NCBI GenBank assembly: GCA_018434325.1
Contig: JAHDPO010000022.1
Coordinates: 1-64,000 of the forward strand
From: Clostridia bacterium
GTDB lineage: Bacteria; Bacillota; Peptococcia; DRI-13; UBA5745
Length of the DNA stretch: 64,000 nucleotides
Direction of reading: 5' to 3'
Shown here: positions 51,467-59,955 of the stretch, piece by piece
Numbering within the stretch: position 1 is the first letter of the stretch
Layout of the letters: each line of letters starts with the position of its first letter
Made by a program: the position numbers and the translations under genes
Notes under the pieces: generated by a model
What the model was told of the DNA's origin: nothing
What the model saw: only the letters and a program-made list of their open reading frames with translations
Database searches by the model: none

Positions 51467-52741
51467 ATGCTGACTAATTTTTTTTCGTTGAAGCAATTGG
51501 AGAATATGGCTAAATCCTACACCGATTGTACAGGCGTTCCGGTTACTGTTTTTGACGAGGAAATGGCTATTGTAGCGGAAGCCGGCCGGGAAAGAAAAGT
51601 GTGCAAATTCACCGAGATCTATAACAAAGCCGGCGCTTGTGTCAAAGTGTTGAAATTTTCCGGTGAAATGGCTCTGAATTTGGGCGAACCGTATATTTAT
51701 TCTTGTCCGGCAGGTTTTTTGCACATCTGCGTGGCCTTGATCAACGACAAGAAATTTCAGGGCTGCTTTATTGCCGGCCCCATATCGATGAGCACCATCA
51801 GTGAAAAAAATATCAGCACCATCATAGAATTGAATGGCAATATTGCCAATATGCAGGATTTTCTGCCAAAGCTAACTTTGTTTATAAAGGATATGCCTAT
51901 ATACGCTCCCTCCAGGATATCCAGTTTATCTCAATTGTTGTTTAATACCGTACTGAGCCTATACAGCAATAAAGAAGATTATTTATACATGAGTACGAAA
52001 TATAATACATATAGTCAGATTTCCGAGGATATTAAAAATTATAAGGAAGAACAGCGGCTTTCCGCGGAAAAAATCGCTCAAAATGCAGCGGAGGATATGG
52101 TCCGGGAGTTGCAGAAGCGGATTCGGGCCAGAGACCGTCAGGGGGCCTATCATTTAGCGAATATGATCCTGGAGGATATCCGGCTGTCGGAAGCCGGCAA
52201 TTTTGAGGTCATGAAGCTGCGGCTTTTTGAGCTTTATATGATGTTATCCCGGGCCGGAGTGGAAAGCGGCGCCTCAATCCAAAAGGTTTTCGGCATCAAT
52301 TTTGATCTGGTGGCTTCCTTAAGCAATATTCTGACGGTGCCCCAATTGCAGGAATGGGCCCAAAAGGTGGTAGACCATTTTATTGACAATGTATTTTCCA
52401 GCATCTATTCCGGCCGATCCCTGATTATTGCTAACGCTATCCGCCATATTAATACCAACTATATGACGAAAATCAATCTGAAGAATTTGGCGGAATTACT
52501 CCATGTCAATGAGTCTTATCTTTCCAAGCTGTTTAAACAGGAGATGGGCCAGAATTTTACGGATTATTTAAATGAAATCCGCATCAATAAAAGCCTTTCT
52601 CTGATTCGGGATACGGACAACAATTTGTTGGATATCGCCTTGGCCGTAGGTTTTGAGGACCAGAGTTATTATACTAAAGTTTTTCGCAAAGTGATGAACC
52701 AAACGCCTAAGCAATACCGCAACCTGAGGATCAGTGCATAG
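51467..52741 (+). CDS. AraC-family regulator with PocR sensory domain
   Basis: A 424-residue transcription factor. The N-terminal PocR domain (about 5-150) has YTDCTGVPVTVFDEE and conserved cysteines in EPYIYSCPAGFLHIC. A coiled linker (about 180-215) is followed by a C-terminal AraC double helix-turn-helix, NLAELLHVNESYLSKLFKQE and LDIALAVGFEDQSYYTKVFR. It sits between the divergent corrinoid/MttB operon and the activation genes and probably induces both in response to the amine or to the corrinoid state. Confidence 0.9.
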   Translation: MLTNFFSLKQLENMAKSYTDCTGVPVTVFDEEMAIVAEAGRERKVCKFTEIYNKAGACVKVLKFSGEMALNLGEPYIYSCPAGFLHICVALINDKKFQGCFIAGPISMSTISEKNISTIIELNGNIANMQDFLPKLTLFIKDMPIYAPSRISSLSQLLFNTVLSLYSNKEDYLYMSTKYNTYSQISEDIKNYKEEQRLSAEKIAQNAAEDMVRELQKRIRARDRQGAYHLANMILEDIRLSEAGNFEVMKLRLFELYMMLSRAGVESGASIQKVFGINFDLVASLSNILTVPQLQEWAQKVVDHFIDNVFSSIYSGRSLIIANAIRHINTNYMTKINLKNLAELLHVNESYLSKLFKQEMGQNFTDYLNEIRINKSLSLIRDTDNNLLDIALAVGFEDQSYYTKVFRKVMNQTPKQYRNLRISA

Positions 52742-52788
52742 CGGAATATTACAAAAAGTAACAATGATTTTGTAAACTCGAGAGGCGA

Positions 52789-52806
52789 TTTCATTATATA
52801 ATGAAA
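52789..52806. promoter_or_regulatory. Perfect 18-bp palindrome before the activation genes
   Basis: TTTCATTATATAATGAAA is fully self-complementary and contains a TATAAT (52797-52802) that could be a -10 box. It is 18 bases before the next start codon. It is a candidate operator or overlapping promoter. Confidence 0.5.
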
Positions 52807-52824
52807 TAATGAGGAGGGATAGGC

Positions 52825-53460
52825 ATGACCTTGATCAAATTGGAAACCAGTTGTCCGGTAGATCAGGATGTTGTATTTCGCCGACTTAGTATTACCGGCG
52901 ATTCTTTTGCCTGCCAGTCTTCTCGGGCTGCCCTGACGTCGCTGCTTGCCAAAAGTGCGGAACTGGTGGAGAGCAGTTGCTATTATTGTCTGGTATCTAA
53001 CGTGTACGAATTGCCGGAACCGGAGCTGGCCCAATGTGAGAAGCTGGTGCTCTGTTTTGCTACTTTGGGGCCCGGAATATCGGAGGCCATCGGTCTTTAT
53101 TTTGAAAGCAAGGATTATCTGGAAGGCTATCTGCTGGATCATTTGGGCAATGAAATGCTTTTCAGTGCCAGTGAAGAAATGAACCGGATCATTGAAGCCG
53201 AGGTGGGAAAGCAGGGCTACAATCTGACCATCCCCTTTTCCCCCGGCGAGGGTCTTCTGAACTTGGAATACCAGGGGCTGTTTTTGGAGGAAATGAAAAG
53301 GCAGGGGGAGATACCTGTCAGGATAAACGATCATTATATGCTGAATCCGGAGAAAAGTATCCTATATGTATTCGGGGCTGATCCCAATATCCCTCACTGC
53401 GATATCCGGCACGACTGCAGCCGCTGTACAAGAGAAAAATGCTATTTTAGAGCGAAGTAA
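52825..53460 (+). CDS. MetH-activation-domain-like protein with C-terminal Cys motif
   Basis: A 211-residue protein resembling the vitamin B12-dependent methionine synthase activation domain, the SAM-binding module used for reductive remethylation of cobalamin. The central region has CFATLGPGISEAIGLYF and FSPGEGLLNLEYQGLF. The C-terminus adds four cysteines (192, 198, 201, 206) in CDIRHDCSRCTREKC, which could bind a metal or Fe-S cluster. Such proteins are found next to corrinoid methyltransferase systems, where they may assist cofactor repair. ATG 52825 follows GAGGAGGG. Confidence 0.78.
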   Translation: MTLIKLETSCPVDQDVVFRRLSITGDSFACQSSRAALTSLLAKSAELVESSCYYCLVSNVYELPEPELAQCEKLVLCFATLGPGISEAIGLYFESKDYLEGYLLDHLGNEMLFSASEEMNRIIEAEVGKQGYNLTIPFSPGEGLLNLEYQGLFLEEMKRQGEIPVRINDHYMLNPEKSILYVFGADPNIPHCDIRHDCSRCTREKCYFRAK

Positions 53461-53502
53461 TAAGTAATGTTGAGGCGGGTCTATCCCCGCCTTGTTATAA
53501 TA

Positions 53503-53596
53503 AAGGAACATCTGCGCCCCAAGTACCTAAGGAACATCTGCGCCCCAAGTACCGAAGGATAGCAGATTGTGTCCGAAGGACAGCGGATTGTGTCCG
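53503..53596. repeat. Two adjacent tandem duplications (26 bp x2, 21 bp x2)
   Basis: AAGGAACATCTGCGCCCCAA plus six bases is repeated at 53503-53528 and 53529-53554. AAGGATAGCAGATTGTGTCC and its variant are repeated at 53555-53575 and 53576-53596. The array ends 27 bases before the RACo start. It belongs to the same dispersed family as 10101-10190 (inverse) and 39836. Confidence 0.7.
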
Positions 53597-53623
53597 CAGG
53601 ACAGTTGGAAAGGAGTGCCTAAG

Positions 53624-55393
53624 GTGGAGAATAATAGAGAATACGCCGTGGAATTTCCTCTTCAGGGCAAGACTATACATGCACCCCATGGTGTTACCCT
53701 GGCCCAGGCTGCCGCGTTAGCGGGATTTCCCTTGAATCTGGTTTGCGGCGGCAAGGGAACTTGCGGCAAATGCCTGGTCACTGTAGAACGGCAGGGGATC
53801 AAGAGCCGGGTACTGGCCTGCCGGGCTTTGCTGGAGGAACCGGTAAGCTTGCTTTTGCAGAAAGAGGATTACGTTCATCAGGCCAATATTCTCACCGGCG
53901 GCTTTGCCGGCAGAGCAATAGAGACTCGTCCTGCTGTGACGAAGACATACCTGCCTTTTAAAGAGATGGCCCCCGATTATTGCGGCGGCTTCACCTCCTG
54001 GACAGATCCTTACCTATTAAAGAAGCTGGGGGAAATCTTCCGGCAGGGAGCAGAGGAGCAGGGAATAACTCTGGTAAAGCGGCAGGAGCAGGTTATTGAT
54101 ATCCAGGCCGGCGATACCAGCGCTCTGCTGTATGGAGCGGCCTGCGATATCGGCACCACCAGTGTGGCGTTATTTATTTATGATTTAAATAGCGGCAATT
54201 TACTGCTGACCCTTTCCGGGCTAAACGGTCAAATCAGCCACGGCGCCGATGTAATCAGCCGGATTGCTTTTGCTTCCGGCGAGGAAGCCGGCACAAAAAC
54301 CTTGCAGGATCTTATTGGCAAAACCATAAATGATTTACTGGCAGAAGCGGCTGTTTCCCTGCCGGGATTGCAAGAAAATCTTTACTCTTTCGTGGCCGGC
54401 GGCAATACGCCGATGCAGCATTTCTTTTTTGGCTGCTACCCGGGGAATTTAGGACATAGCCCCTTTGCCAGCCTTTCGTTAAAGGTACAGGAATCCACGG
54501 GCGCCGATTGCGGCCTGGCACTGCCGCCGCGCTGCCCGGTTACTTTCCTGCCGCTGATCGGGGGCTTTGTAGGCAGCGATATAACGGCTGTGCTGCTGAC
54601 TGTCCGTGAGGATGAGAAGCTGCGGTTGATTATCGACCTGGGTACAAATGGCGAAATCGTTTTGGGGACGAAGGACCGCTATCTGGCGGCTTCCACTGCC
54701 TGCGGGCCGGCCCTTGAGGGCGCCAGCCTCAATTGCGGTATGCGGGGATCCAAAGGAGCCGTCGAAAGAGTCAGCGTCGACGCCGCCGGCCCCGAGGTCT
54801 TAGCTTGCCAGGTCATCGGCGGCGGCGAGGCGGTGGGTATCTGCGGCTCAGGCATTGTGGATGCGGTGGCGGTTATGCTGCGCCATGGGCTGATGGACGA
54901 GACCGGCCGGATCCTTAGCCGCCAGGAATACATGGAGCTCCACGGCGGTTCCGTTTTGGCTTCGTTGCTGGCCTCTTGCCTGGCGCCTCATGGAGATCTG
55001 CCGGCTTTTTATCTCACATCCCGGGTTTTTGTTGACCAAAAGGATATCCGGCAGATTCAGCTGGCGAAAAGCGCCATCTGTGCCGGCTGCCTGGCTTTAG
55101 CCGCCAATTGGGGCTTAAAGCTGGAGGAGCTGGACGAATTGATTCTGGCGGGAGCTTTCGGCAATTATATTGATAAGGACAGCGCTTTAGCCATTGGCCT
55201 GCTGCCTGCCGTAGATCCGGCTAAAATCATTTCCATCGGCAACGGAGCCGGTCTAGGCACGGGGATGTATTTGTTGGATCAAAACCTGGAGGCCACGGCC
55301 CGGCAGCTGATTGCCAATACCCGTCACTGTGAGCTGGCCTGCGACGCCGTCTTCATGGAGGAATACATTTGCCAAATGGATTTTGTGAAATAA
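53624..55393 (+). CDS. Reductive activator of corrinoid proteins (RACo/RamA-like, ASKHA domain)
   Basis: A 589-residue ATP-dependent activator that reduces inactive Co(II) corrinoid proteins to Co(I). The N-terminal plant-type [2Fe-2S] domain has Cys41, Cys47, Cys50 and Cys66 (VCGGKGTCGKCLVTV). A linker leads to the ASKHA ATPase fold, with YGAACDIGTTSVALFIYDL, RLIIDLGTNGEIVLG and a C-terminal LDELILAGAFGNYIDKDSAL. The start is GTG 53624 behind GGAAAGGAG. Longer in-frame starts run into the tandem repeats. It serves the two corrinoid proteins encoded at 49906-51192. Confidence 0.92.
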   Translation: MENNREYAVEFPLQGKTIHAPHGVTLAQAAALAGFPLNLVCGGKGTCGKCLVTVERQGIKSRVLACRALLEEPVSLLLQKEDYVHQANILTGGFAGRAIETRPAVTKTYLPFKEMAPDYCGGFTSWTDPYLLKKLGEIFRQGAEEQGITLVKRQEQVIDIQAGDTSALLYGAACDIGTTSVALFIYDLNSGNLLLTLSGLNGQISHGADVISRIAFASGEEAGTKTLQDLIGKTINDLLAEAAVSLPGLQENLYSFVAGGNTPMQHFFFGCYPGNLGHSPFASLSLKVQESTGADCGLALPPRCPVTFLPLIGGFVGSDITAVLLTVREDEKLRLIIDLGTNGEIVLGTKDRYLAASTACGPALEGASLNCGMRGSKGAVERVSVDAAGPEVLACQVIGGGEAVGICGSGIVDAVAVMLRHGLMDETGRILSRQEYMELHGGSVLASLLASCLAPHGDLPAFYLTSRVFVDQKDIRQIQLAKSAICAGCLALAANWGLKLEELDELILAGAFGNYIDKDSALAIGLLPAVDPAKIISIGNGAGLGTGMYLLDQNLEATARQLIANTRHCELACDAVFMEEYICQMDFVK

Positions 55394-55412
55394 AAAGAGG
55401 GAGGCAATACCG

Positions 55413-56387
55413 TTGACGGATATTATCTTGCTGACCGGCTTTTTAGGGGCCGGCAAAACCACTTTGCTGAATCGTTTATTGACAGGCGAAATAGACCCGG
55501 GAAAAACCATTGGCGTTATTGTCAATGAGTTTAGCCAAACCGGCGTGGACGGTCAAATTATCCAGGCTCCCTCAGGCACGGACCTCGTCGAATTGAACAA
55601 CGGTTCGATTTTTTGCGCATGCATTAAAGATCATTTTGTGGATGCTTTAATTGATCTGGCCGGACGCAAACTGGATCTGCTGTTTATTGAGGCCTCGGGT
55701 TTGGCGGATCCCGCTAATTTCACTTCCATATTGGACGGCATCAAAAAGCAGACAAAGGACGTTTACCGTTATTTGGGAGGGGTTTGCCTGGTTGACGCCC
55801 TTTATTTCCCGAAATTTTTCTCCCTTTTGCCGGCTTTAAAAAGACAATTGCTTTATAGCAAAGTAGTGCTGATCAATAAGGCCGACCTGGCAGAACCGGG
55901 TCAAATAGCCCAATGCCTCAATTTAATCCGGGAAACCAATCCGGCGGCGGCAATCTACGAAACCACCTATGGACAGGTTTCTTTCACTCAGTTATATCAG
56001 GGGCTTTTGCCGGAAGAAGCCCCGGCAGATGCGGAGGAGGGCCTGGCGGCAGCCGGCCGGCCGGCCGTTGACAGCACCAATACGCCGGAAACCCGGCCCA
56101 AGACCTTGACCATTCACCCGGCCAAAGCTATCGGTTTGCCGCAGCTGCAAGCTCTGCTGGCCGGCCTGTCGCCTCATACCTACCGGATAAAGGGGTTTAT
56201 TATGACCACGGAAGGACCTTGCTTTGTCAGCTGCGTGGGAGAAGAGGTGGATATCCAGCCGGTGGAGAAGATGGGAGCCGCCGCGGCCCTGGTGGTTATC
56301 GCTTCTGTGGGTATTAAAATTATTTCTCTGGCCACGGCAGAGGCTCGCAAATACTGGGGCGATGATGTTCAGATTAAAGTGGATTAA
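55413..56387 (+). CDS. CobW/COG0523-family G3E GTPase
   Basis: A 324-residue G3E GTPase of the type that delivers metals or supports cobalamin metabolism. Features are the P-loop GFLGAGKTTLLNRLL, the switch Glu in VIVNEFSQTGVDG, the metal-motif region GSIFCACIKDHF (CxC rather than the full CxCC) and the G4 motif INKAD. A C-terminal CobW_C-like region ends the protein. The start is TTG 55413 with AGGGAGG upstream, 19 bases after RACo. Co-transcription with RACo suggests a role in cobalt or corrinoid handling for the methyltransferases. Confidence 0.85.
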   Translation: MTDIILLTGFLGAGKTTLLNRLLTGEIDPGKTIGVIVNEFSQTGVDGQIIQAPSGTDLVELNNGSIFCACIKDHFVDALIDLAGRKLDLLFIEASGLADPANFTSILDGIKKQTKDVYRYLGGVCLVDALYFPKFFSLLPALKRQLLYSKVVLINKADLAEPGQIAQCLNLIRETNPAAAIYETTYGQVSFTQLYQGLLPEEAPADAEEGLAAAGRPAVDSTNTPETRPKTLTIHPAKAIGLPQLQALLAGLSPHTYRIKGFIMTTEGPCFVSCVGEEVDIQPVEKMGAAAALVVIASVGIKIISLATAEARKYWGDDVQIKVD

Positions 56388-56450
56388 GTAGATTAATGGA
56401 ATTTAATGGCTGATTACCTAGATTAGTAGTCGGGATTATACAAAATGAAG

Positions 56451-56486
56451 CGGTTTTTATTCTAGAATAAAGGCCGTTTTTTTTTT
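56451..56486 (+). terminator. Intrinsic terminator
   Basis: A perfect TTTATTCTAGAATAAA palindrome extended by CGG/CCG arms is followed by ten T residues. It separates the RACo/CobW unit from the UroD-like gene. Confidence 0.85.
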
Positions 56487-56522
56487 ATGATAAGAGCAAT
56501 CAAATGAATCGGAGGATGATTT

Positions 56523-57878
56523 ATGGGTAAAGAATTAATTTTTGAGACCTTGCGCCATCAGAAAACCCCTTCCGTACCCTGGGTGCCCTTTGCAGGTGTA
56601 CATGCTGGCAAATTAAAAGGCTATACGGCAGAAGAAGTACTCACCGATGGTGATAAACTTTTTGAATCTTTGATGGAAGTAAAAAAACTTTATGCTCCGG
56701 ACGGTCTGCCTATCGTATTCGATCTTCAGCTGGAAGCGGAGATTTTGGGCTGCGAGCTGCTGTGGGCCAAGTCTAATCCTCCTTCAGTCAAAACCCATCC
56801 CCTGGCCGGCAGCGAATACAAGATTCCCTGCAAATGCGAAATCCCCAAAAAAGATTCCGGCCGCATTCCCATGGTTTTGGATGTGACGAAGCGGATCAAA
56901 GAAGCCATCGGCGATACTACCGCTATCTACGGCTTGATTTGCGGACCCTTCACATTAGCCTCCCACCTGCGGGGCAGCGATATCTTCATGGACATGATCA
57001 TGAACGAGCAGTACGTCAAAGATCTGGTGGAATTCTGCGGCGAGGTCTGCATGGCTATGACAGATTTTTACGCCGAAGCCGGTGTGGACGTTATTGCTTT
57101 GGTGGATCCCCTGGTCAGCCAGATTTCTCCCGATCACTTTGAAGCTATGCTGAATCCTACTTTCACCGCCTGCTTCGACTATATCCGCAGCAAAGGCCTG
57201 TTCTCCTCTTTCTTTGTCTGCGGCAACGCCAGTCTCCAGCTGGAAGTGATGTGCCATACGAAGCCCGACGGCATTTCCGTGGACGAAAACGTCAGCCTGC
57301 CCACGGCCAAAGCCATTACCGACAAATACGGCATCACCCTTGCCGGCAATATTCCTTTGACTACGGTAATGCTCCACGGCAACCAGCAGGACAACATGAA
57401 ATGCGTAGTGGAGCTGCTGGACAGCATCGACCACTTCAACTTTATCCTCAGCCCCGGCTGCGACATGCCTTACGATGTGCCCATTGAGAATACAGTGGCA
57501 GCCATGCAGGCCGTGAAAAACACCGATGTAGTCCGGGATATGGTAGCCGGTTATGAAGCCGTCGATGACAGCGCCGATGTGGAGCTGCCGGACTATGCCA
57601 ATCTGGCAAAGCCTTTGATTGAAGTATGTACTCTGGATTCCGAAAGCTGTGCAGCCTGCACCTACATGTGGCTCAGCGTCAAGGATACCAAGGAGCAGGT
57701 CTTTGGCGACAAGATTGATATCGTGGAGTACAAATACACCACTAAAGACGGTATTGCCCGTATCCGCAAGAAGGGCCTGACCAATCTGCCTACTTTATGC
57801 ATCAATGGCGAAGTCAAATGGGTATCGATCATTCCCAGCCGGGATGAATTGGTGGCAGAGATCAATAAATTGCTGTAG
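56523..57878 (+). CDS. UroD/MtaA-like methyltransferase fused to a thioredoxin-like domain
   Basis: A 451-residue protein. Residues about 1-355 form a uroporphyrinogen-decarboxylase-type barrel as in MtaA/MtbA/CmuA methylcobamide methyltransferases. The canonical zinc motif His-x-Cys reads Phe231-Val-Cys233 (SFFVCGNAS). The third ligand Cys313 is kept in SPGCDMPYDVP. Residues about 365-451 add a thioredoxin-like domain with Cys376-Ala-Ala-Cys379 and a cis-Pro-type LTNLPTLCINGE. It probably moves the methyl group from the corrinoid protein to an acceptor, perhaps a thiol or tetrahydrofolate. No MtrH-type methyltransferase is present in the window. ATG 56523 follows CGGAGG. Confidence 0.82.
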   Translation: MGKELIFETLRHQKTPSVPWVPFAGVHAGKLKGYTAEEVLTDGDKLFESLMEVKKLYAPDGLPIVFDLQLEAEILGCELLWAKSNPPSVKTHPLAGSEYKIPCKCEIPKKDSGRIPMVLDVTKRIKEAIGDTTAIYGLICGPFTLASHLRGSDIFMDMIMNEQYVKDLVEFCGEVCMAMTDFYAEAGVDVIALVDPLVSQISPDHFEAMLNPTFTACFDYIRSKGLFSSFFVCGNASLQLEVMCHTKPDGISVDENVSLPTAKAITDKYGITLAGNIPLTTVMLHGNQQDNMKCVVELLDSIDHFNFILSPGCDMPYDVPIENTVAAMQAVKNTDVVRDMVAGYEAVDDSADVELPDYANLAKPLIEVCTLDSESCAACTYMWLSVKDTKEQVFGDKIDIVEYKYTTKDGIARIRKKGLTNLPTLCINGEVKWVSIIPSRDELVAEINKLL

Positions 57879-57956
57879 TCTTAAAATGGCAAAGAAATCT
57901 TTCAAATCTTGTGTTAAATTTTACGTCGATTTAAGCGTTTTTTGAAGTTTTATGCC

Positions 57957-57985
57957 TTGACAGCAAGCCGAATACCTTTTATAAT
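57957..57985 (+). promoter_or_regulatory. Consensus promoter of the tRNA gene
   Basis: TTGACA (57957-57962), a 17-base spacer and TATAAT (57980-57985), both perfect, twelve bases before the tRNA. Confidence 0.9.
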
Positions 57986-57997
57986 AATCGTTGTCGT

Positions 57998-58072
57998 CGG
58001 GGCGTAGCTCAGTTTGGCTAGAGCGCCATCTTGGGGTGGTGGAGGCCGCAAGTTCAAGTCTTGTCGCTCCGA
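57998..58072 (+). tRNA. tRNA-Pro (anticodon GGG)
   Basis: A 75-base cloverleaf. The acceptor stem is CGGGGCG/CGCTCCG (one G-T pair). The D arm is GCTC-AGTTTGGCTA-GAGC. The anticodon stem CCATC/GGTGG encloses the loop TTGGGGT, giving anticodon GGG. The T stem GCAAG/CTTGT encloses TTCAAGT. The discriminator is A and the 3' CCA is not encoded. It has its own promoter and terminator. Confidence 0.92.
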
Positions 58073-58090
58073 CTCTTTTTCAGACGATTG

Positions 58091-58120
58091 ACCGGTTGCC
58101 TTTAGGCAGCCGGTTTTTTT
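58091..58120 (+). terminator. Intrinsic terminator of the tRNA gene
   Basis: ACCGGTTGCC-TTTA-GGCAGCCGGT followed by a run of seven T. Confidence 0.9.
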
Positions 58121-58332
58121 GTGGTGCGCCCGGCAGTGTGTCCAAAAGCGTGGGACGGCGGAGCTTGGCTCTGCTCGTCCTTTTTAGATGAATTTAGCGA
58201 GAAAAAATGTTACAATATACCGGTGGGGGTTGCTGAACTTATAGAGCGGAGTTAGCCAGGAGGGAAGGGCCAAGCGAAATTGAAATTGGTCATACTTGCA
58301 ACTAATTACTAGATAGGAACGGAGCATAGGTT

Positions 58333-59922
58333 ATGGAGCAGATTGACACTATCATCGATGAGTTGAAGCGTCAGAATGACCGTCTGGCTATCATCAACCA
58401 AATCCCCAAAAGCATCAATGTAGAAACTTCTTACGAGGAGATTATCGAACTGGTGGCGGAGCCGCTGCACAGTGTGATTCCTTATGACCTTTTAAGTTTT
58501 TGCCTCATTGAAAGTGACCAGTTGATTATACGGTCCGGGGTTCCGAAAAACGAAAAAATCTTGGGGCAAGGCTGGATCTTGGATAAATATAATTCTGCTC
58601 CCTGGAAAGCGATTAGGGAAAAGCGTTGCTTCCTCAGGCAAGATATCTGGAATGATCCCCATAGGTACCAGGAAGATGACCTTTTGCGGTCCCTGGGTAT
58701 CCGGTCGGCAATTATGAGCCCTTTATTGATTAAGAACGAGGTCATCGGTGCCCTTAATTTTGGTAGTCAAAATGCCTATGCTTATTCAGAAAACGATTTT
58801 GTTTTTGTCCAGCAGCTGGCGGACCAATTGGCGGTGGGCATCCATAATTCCCGTCTTTTCCATGAGGTTTCTAAAGTTAAAGCCGAGTGGGAGCTGACTT
58901 TTCAGGCAGTACCTGACCGCTTGTTTATGATGGATGCGAAGCATAGGGTTTTGCGGCATAACAAATATGATATCCGGGAGCCGGAAAAGGGGCTGCTTAC
59001 CTGCAGTGAGCTTTTTGGCTGCTGCGGTGCCCATCCGGAGAACTGTCCCTCTACCCGAGCTTTTGAAACGGGTATGCCTTCGAGCCGGGAAGTGATGGAC
59101 CCCCATTCTCATCGTATCTATGATGTTAAGGCTTATCCCGTTCCGGATGAATCCGGACGGGTCAATTACGTTCTGTTGTATGTTCAAGATATTACTGGGC
59201 GGCTTGCCATGGAGCGGCAGCTGTATCAATCGGCCAAGCTGGCAGCCATCGGTGAGATGGCCGCGGGGGTGGCTCACGAGCTTAACAGCCCTTTGACAGC
59301 CATCATCGGCAATTCTGAGTTACTGCTGCGAAAAACCATGGATTACGAGGTTTGTGAAAACCTGCTTAAGTCTATTAAGACCTGCGGTCAGCGCAGCAAG
59401 CGCATTATCCAAAACTTGCTGACCTTCTCCCGGCAGGACAGCTGTGCCTTTGAACCAATCCAAATCAATGAGGTGGTACGAACTAGCCTTTCTTTGGTAT
59501 CCTATCAGGTTTCCAAGAAGAATATCCGAATTATTGAGCAGCCGGGAAAGGGTATTCCCATGCTGATGGGAAACAAGCAGCAGTTAGAGCAGGTAATTAT
59601 CAATCTGATTCTCAATGCCAGTGATGCCCTTGAGGGTGTGCCGGAGGCTACAATTACCATTGCAACAGCCCTGATTGAGGATGGGCGCAGTGGTCAGCCG
59701 GCAGTTGCGGTCAAGGTGGCGGACAATGGTTGCGGTATTCCATCTGCCATAATTGATAACATCTTTAATCCGTTTTTTACCACTAAAGAAAAAAGCCAGG
59801 GTACCGGCTTGGGGCTCTCGGTGAGTCTGGGGATTGCTCAAACCCATGGAGGGTGTATTCAGGTGGAAAGCAGCGGTGAAAAGGGTAGTCTCTTTACATT
59901 GATTGTCCCTCTGGGTCTGTAG
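58333..59922 (+). CDS. Sensor histidine kinase with GAF and PAS domains
   Basis: A 529-residue soluble kinase with no obvious transmembrane segment. The GAF domain spans about 20-175, then a PAS domain about 185-295. The PAS segment is cysteine-rich (LTCSELFGCCGAHPENCPST), which might bind a metal, Fe-S cluster or haem. HisKA follows with the phospho-His in AAGVAHELNSPLTAIIGNSE. The ATPase domain has VADNGCGIPSAIIDNIF and GTGLGLSVSLG. ATG 58333 follows GGAACGGAG. It is paired with the NtrC-type regulator downstream and probably senses a cytoplasmic signal linked to the molybdenum hydroxylase operon. Confidence 0.9.
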   Translation: MEQIDTIIDELKRQNDRLAIINQIPKSINVETSYEEIIELVAEPLHSVIPYDLLSFCLIESDQLIIRSGVPKNEKILGQGWILDKYNSAPWKAIREKRCFLRQDIWNDPHRYQEDDLLRSLGIRSAIMSPLLIKNEVIGALNFGSQNAYAYSENDFVFVQQLADQLAVGIHNSRLFHEVSKVKAEWELTFQAVPDRLFMMDAKHRVLRHNKYDIREPEKGLLTCSELFGCCGAHPENCPSTRAFETGMPSSREVMDPHSHRIYDVKAYPVPDESGRVNYVLLYVQDITGRLAMERQLYQSAKLAAIGEMAAGVAHELNSPLTAIIGNSELLLRKTMDYEVCENLLKSIKTCGQRSKRIIQNLLTFSRQDSCAFEPIQINEVVRTSLSLVSYQVSKKNIRIIEQPGKGIPMLMGNKQQLEQVIINLILNASDALEGVPEATITIATALIEDGRSGQPAVAVKVADNGCGIPSAIIDNIFNPFFTTKEKSQGTGLGLSVSLGIAQTHGGCIQVESSGEKGSLFTLIVPLGL

Positions 59923-59955
59923 ACCCCATCTAATCCGATGAAGGAAGGAGGCCTT

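Noticed and set aside
53503-53596. CRISPR array
   Set aside because: Only two copies of each unit, directly adjacent with no spacers, and no cas genes nearby.
57991-58191. 66-codon frame overlapping the tRNA-Pro gene
   Set aside because: It covers the tRNA and its terminator; tRNA-overlapping frames of this type are a common artefact.
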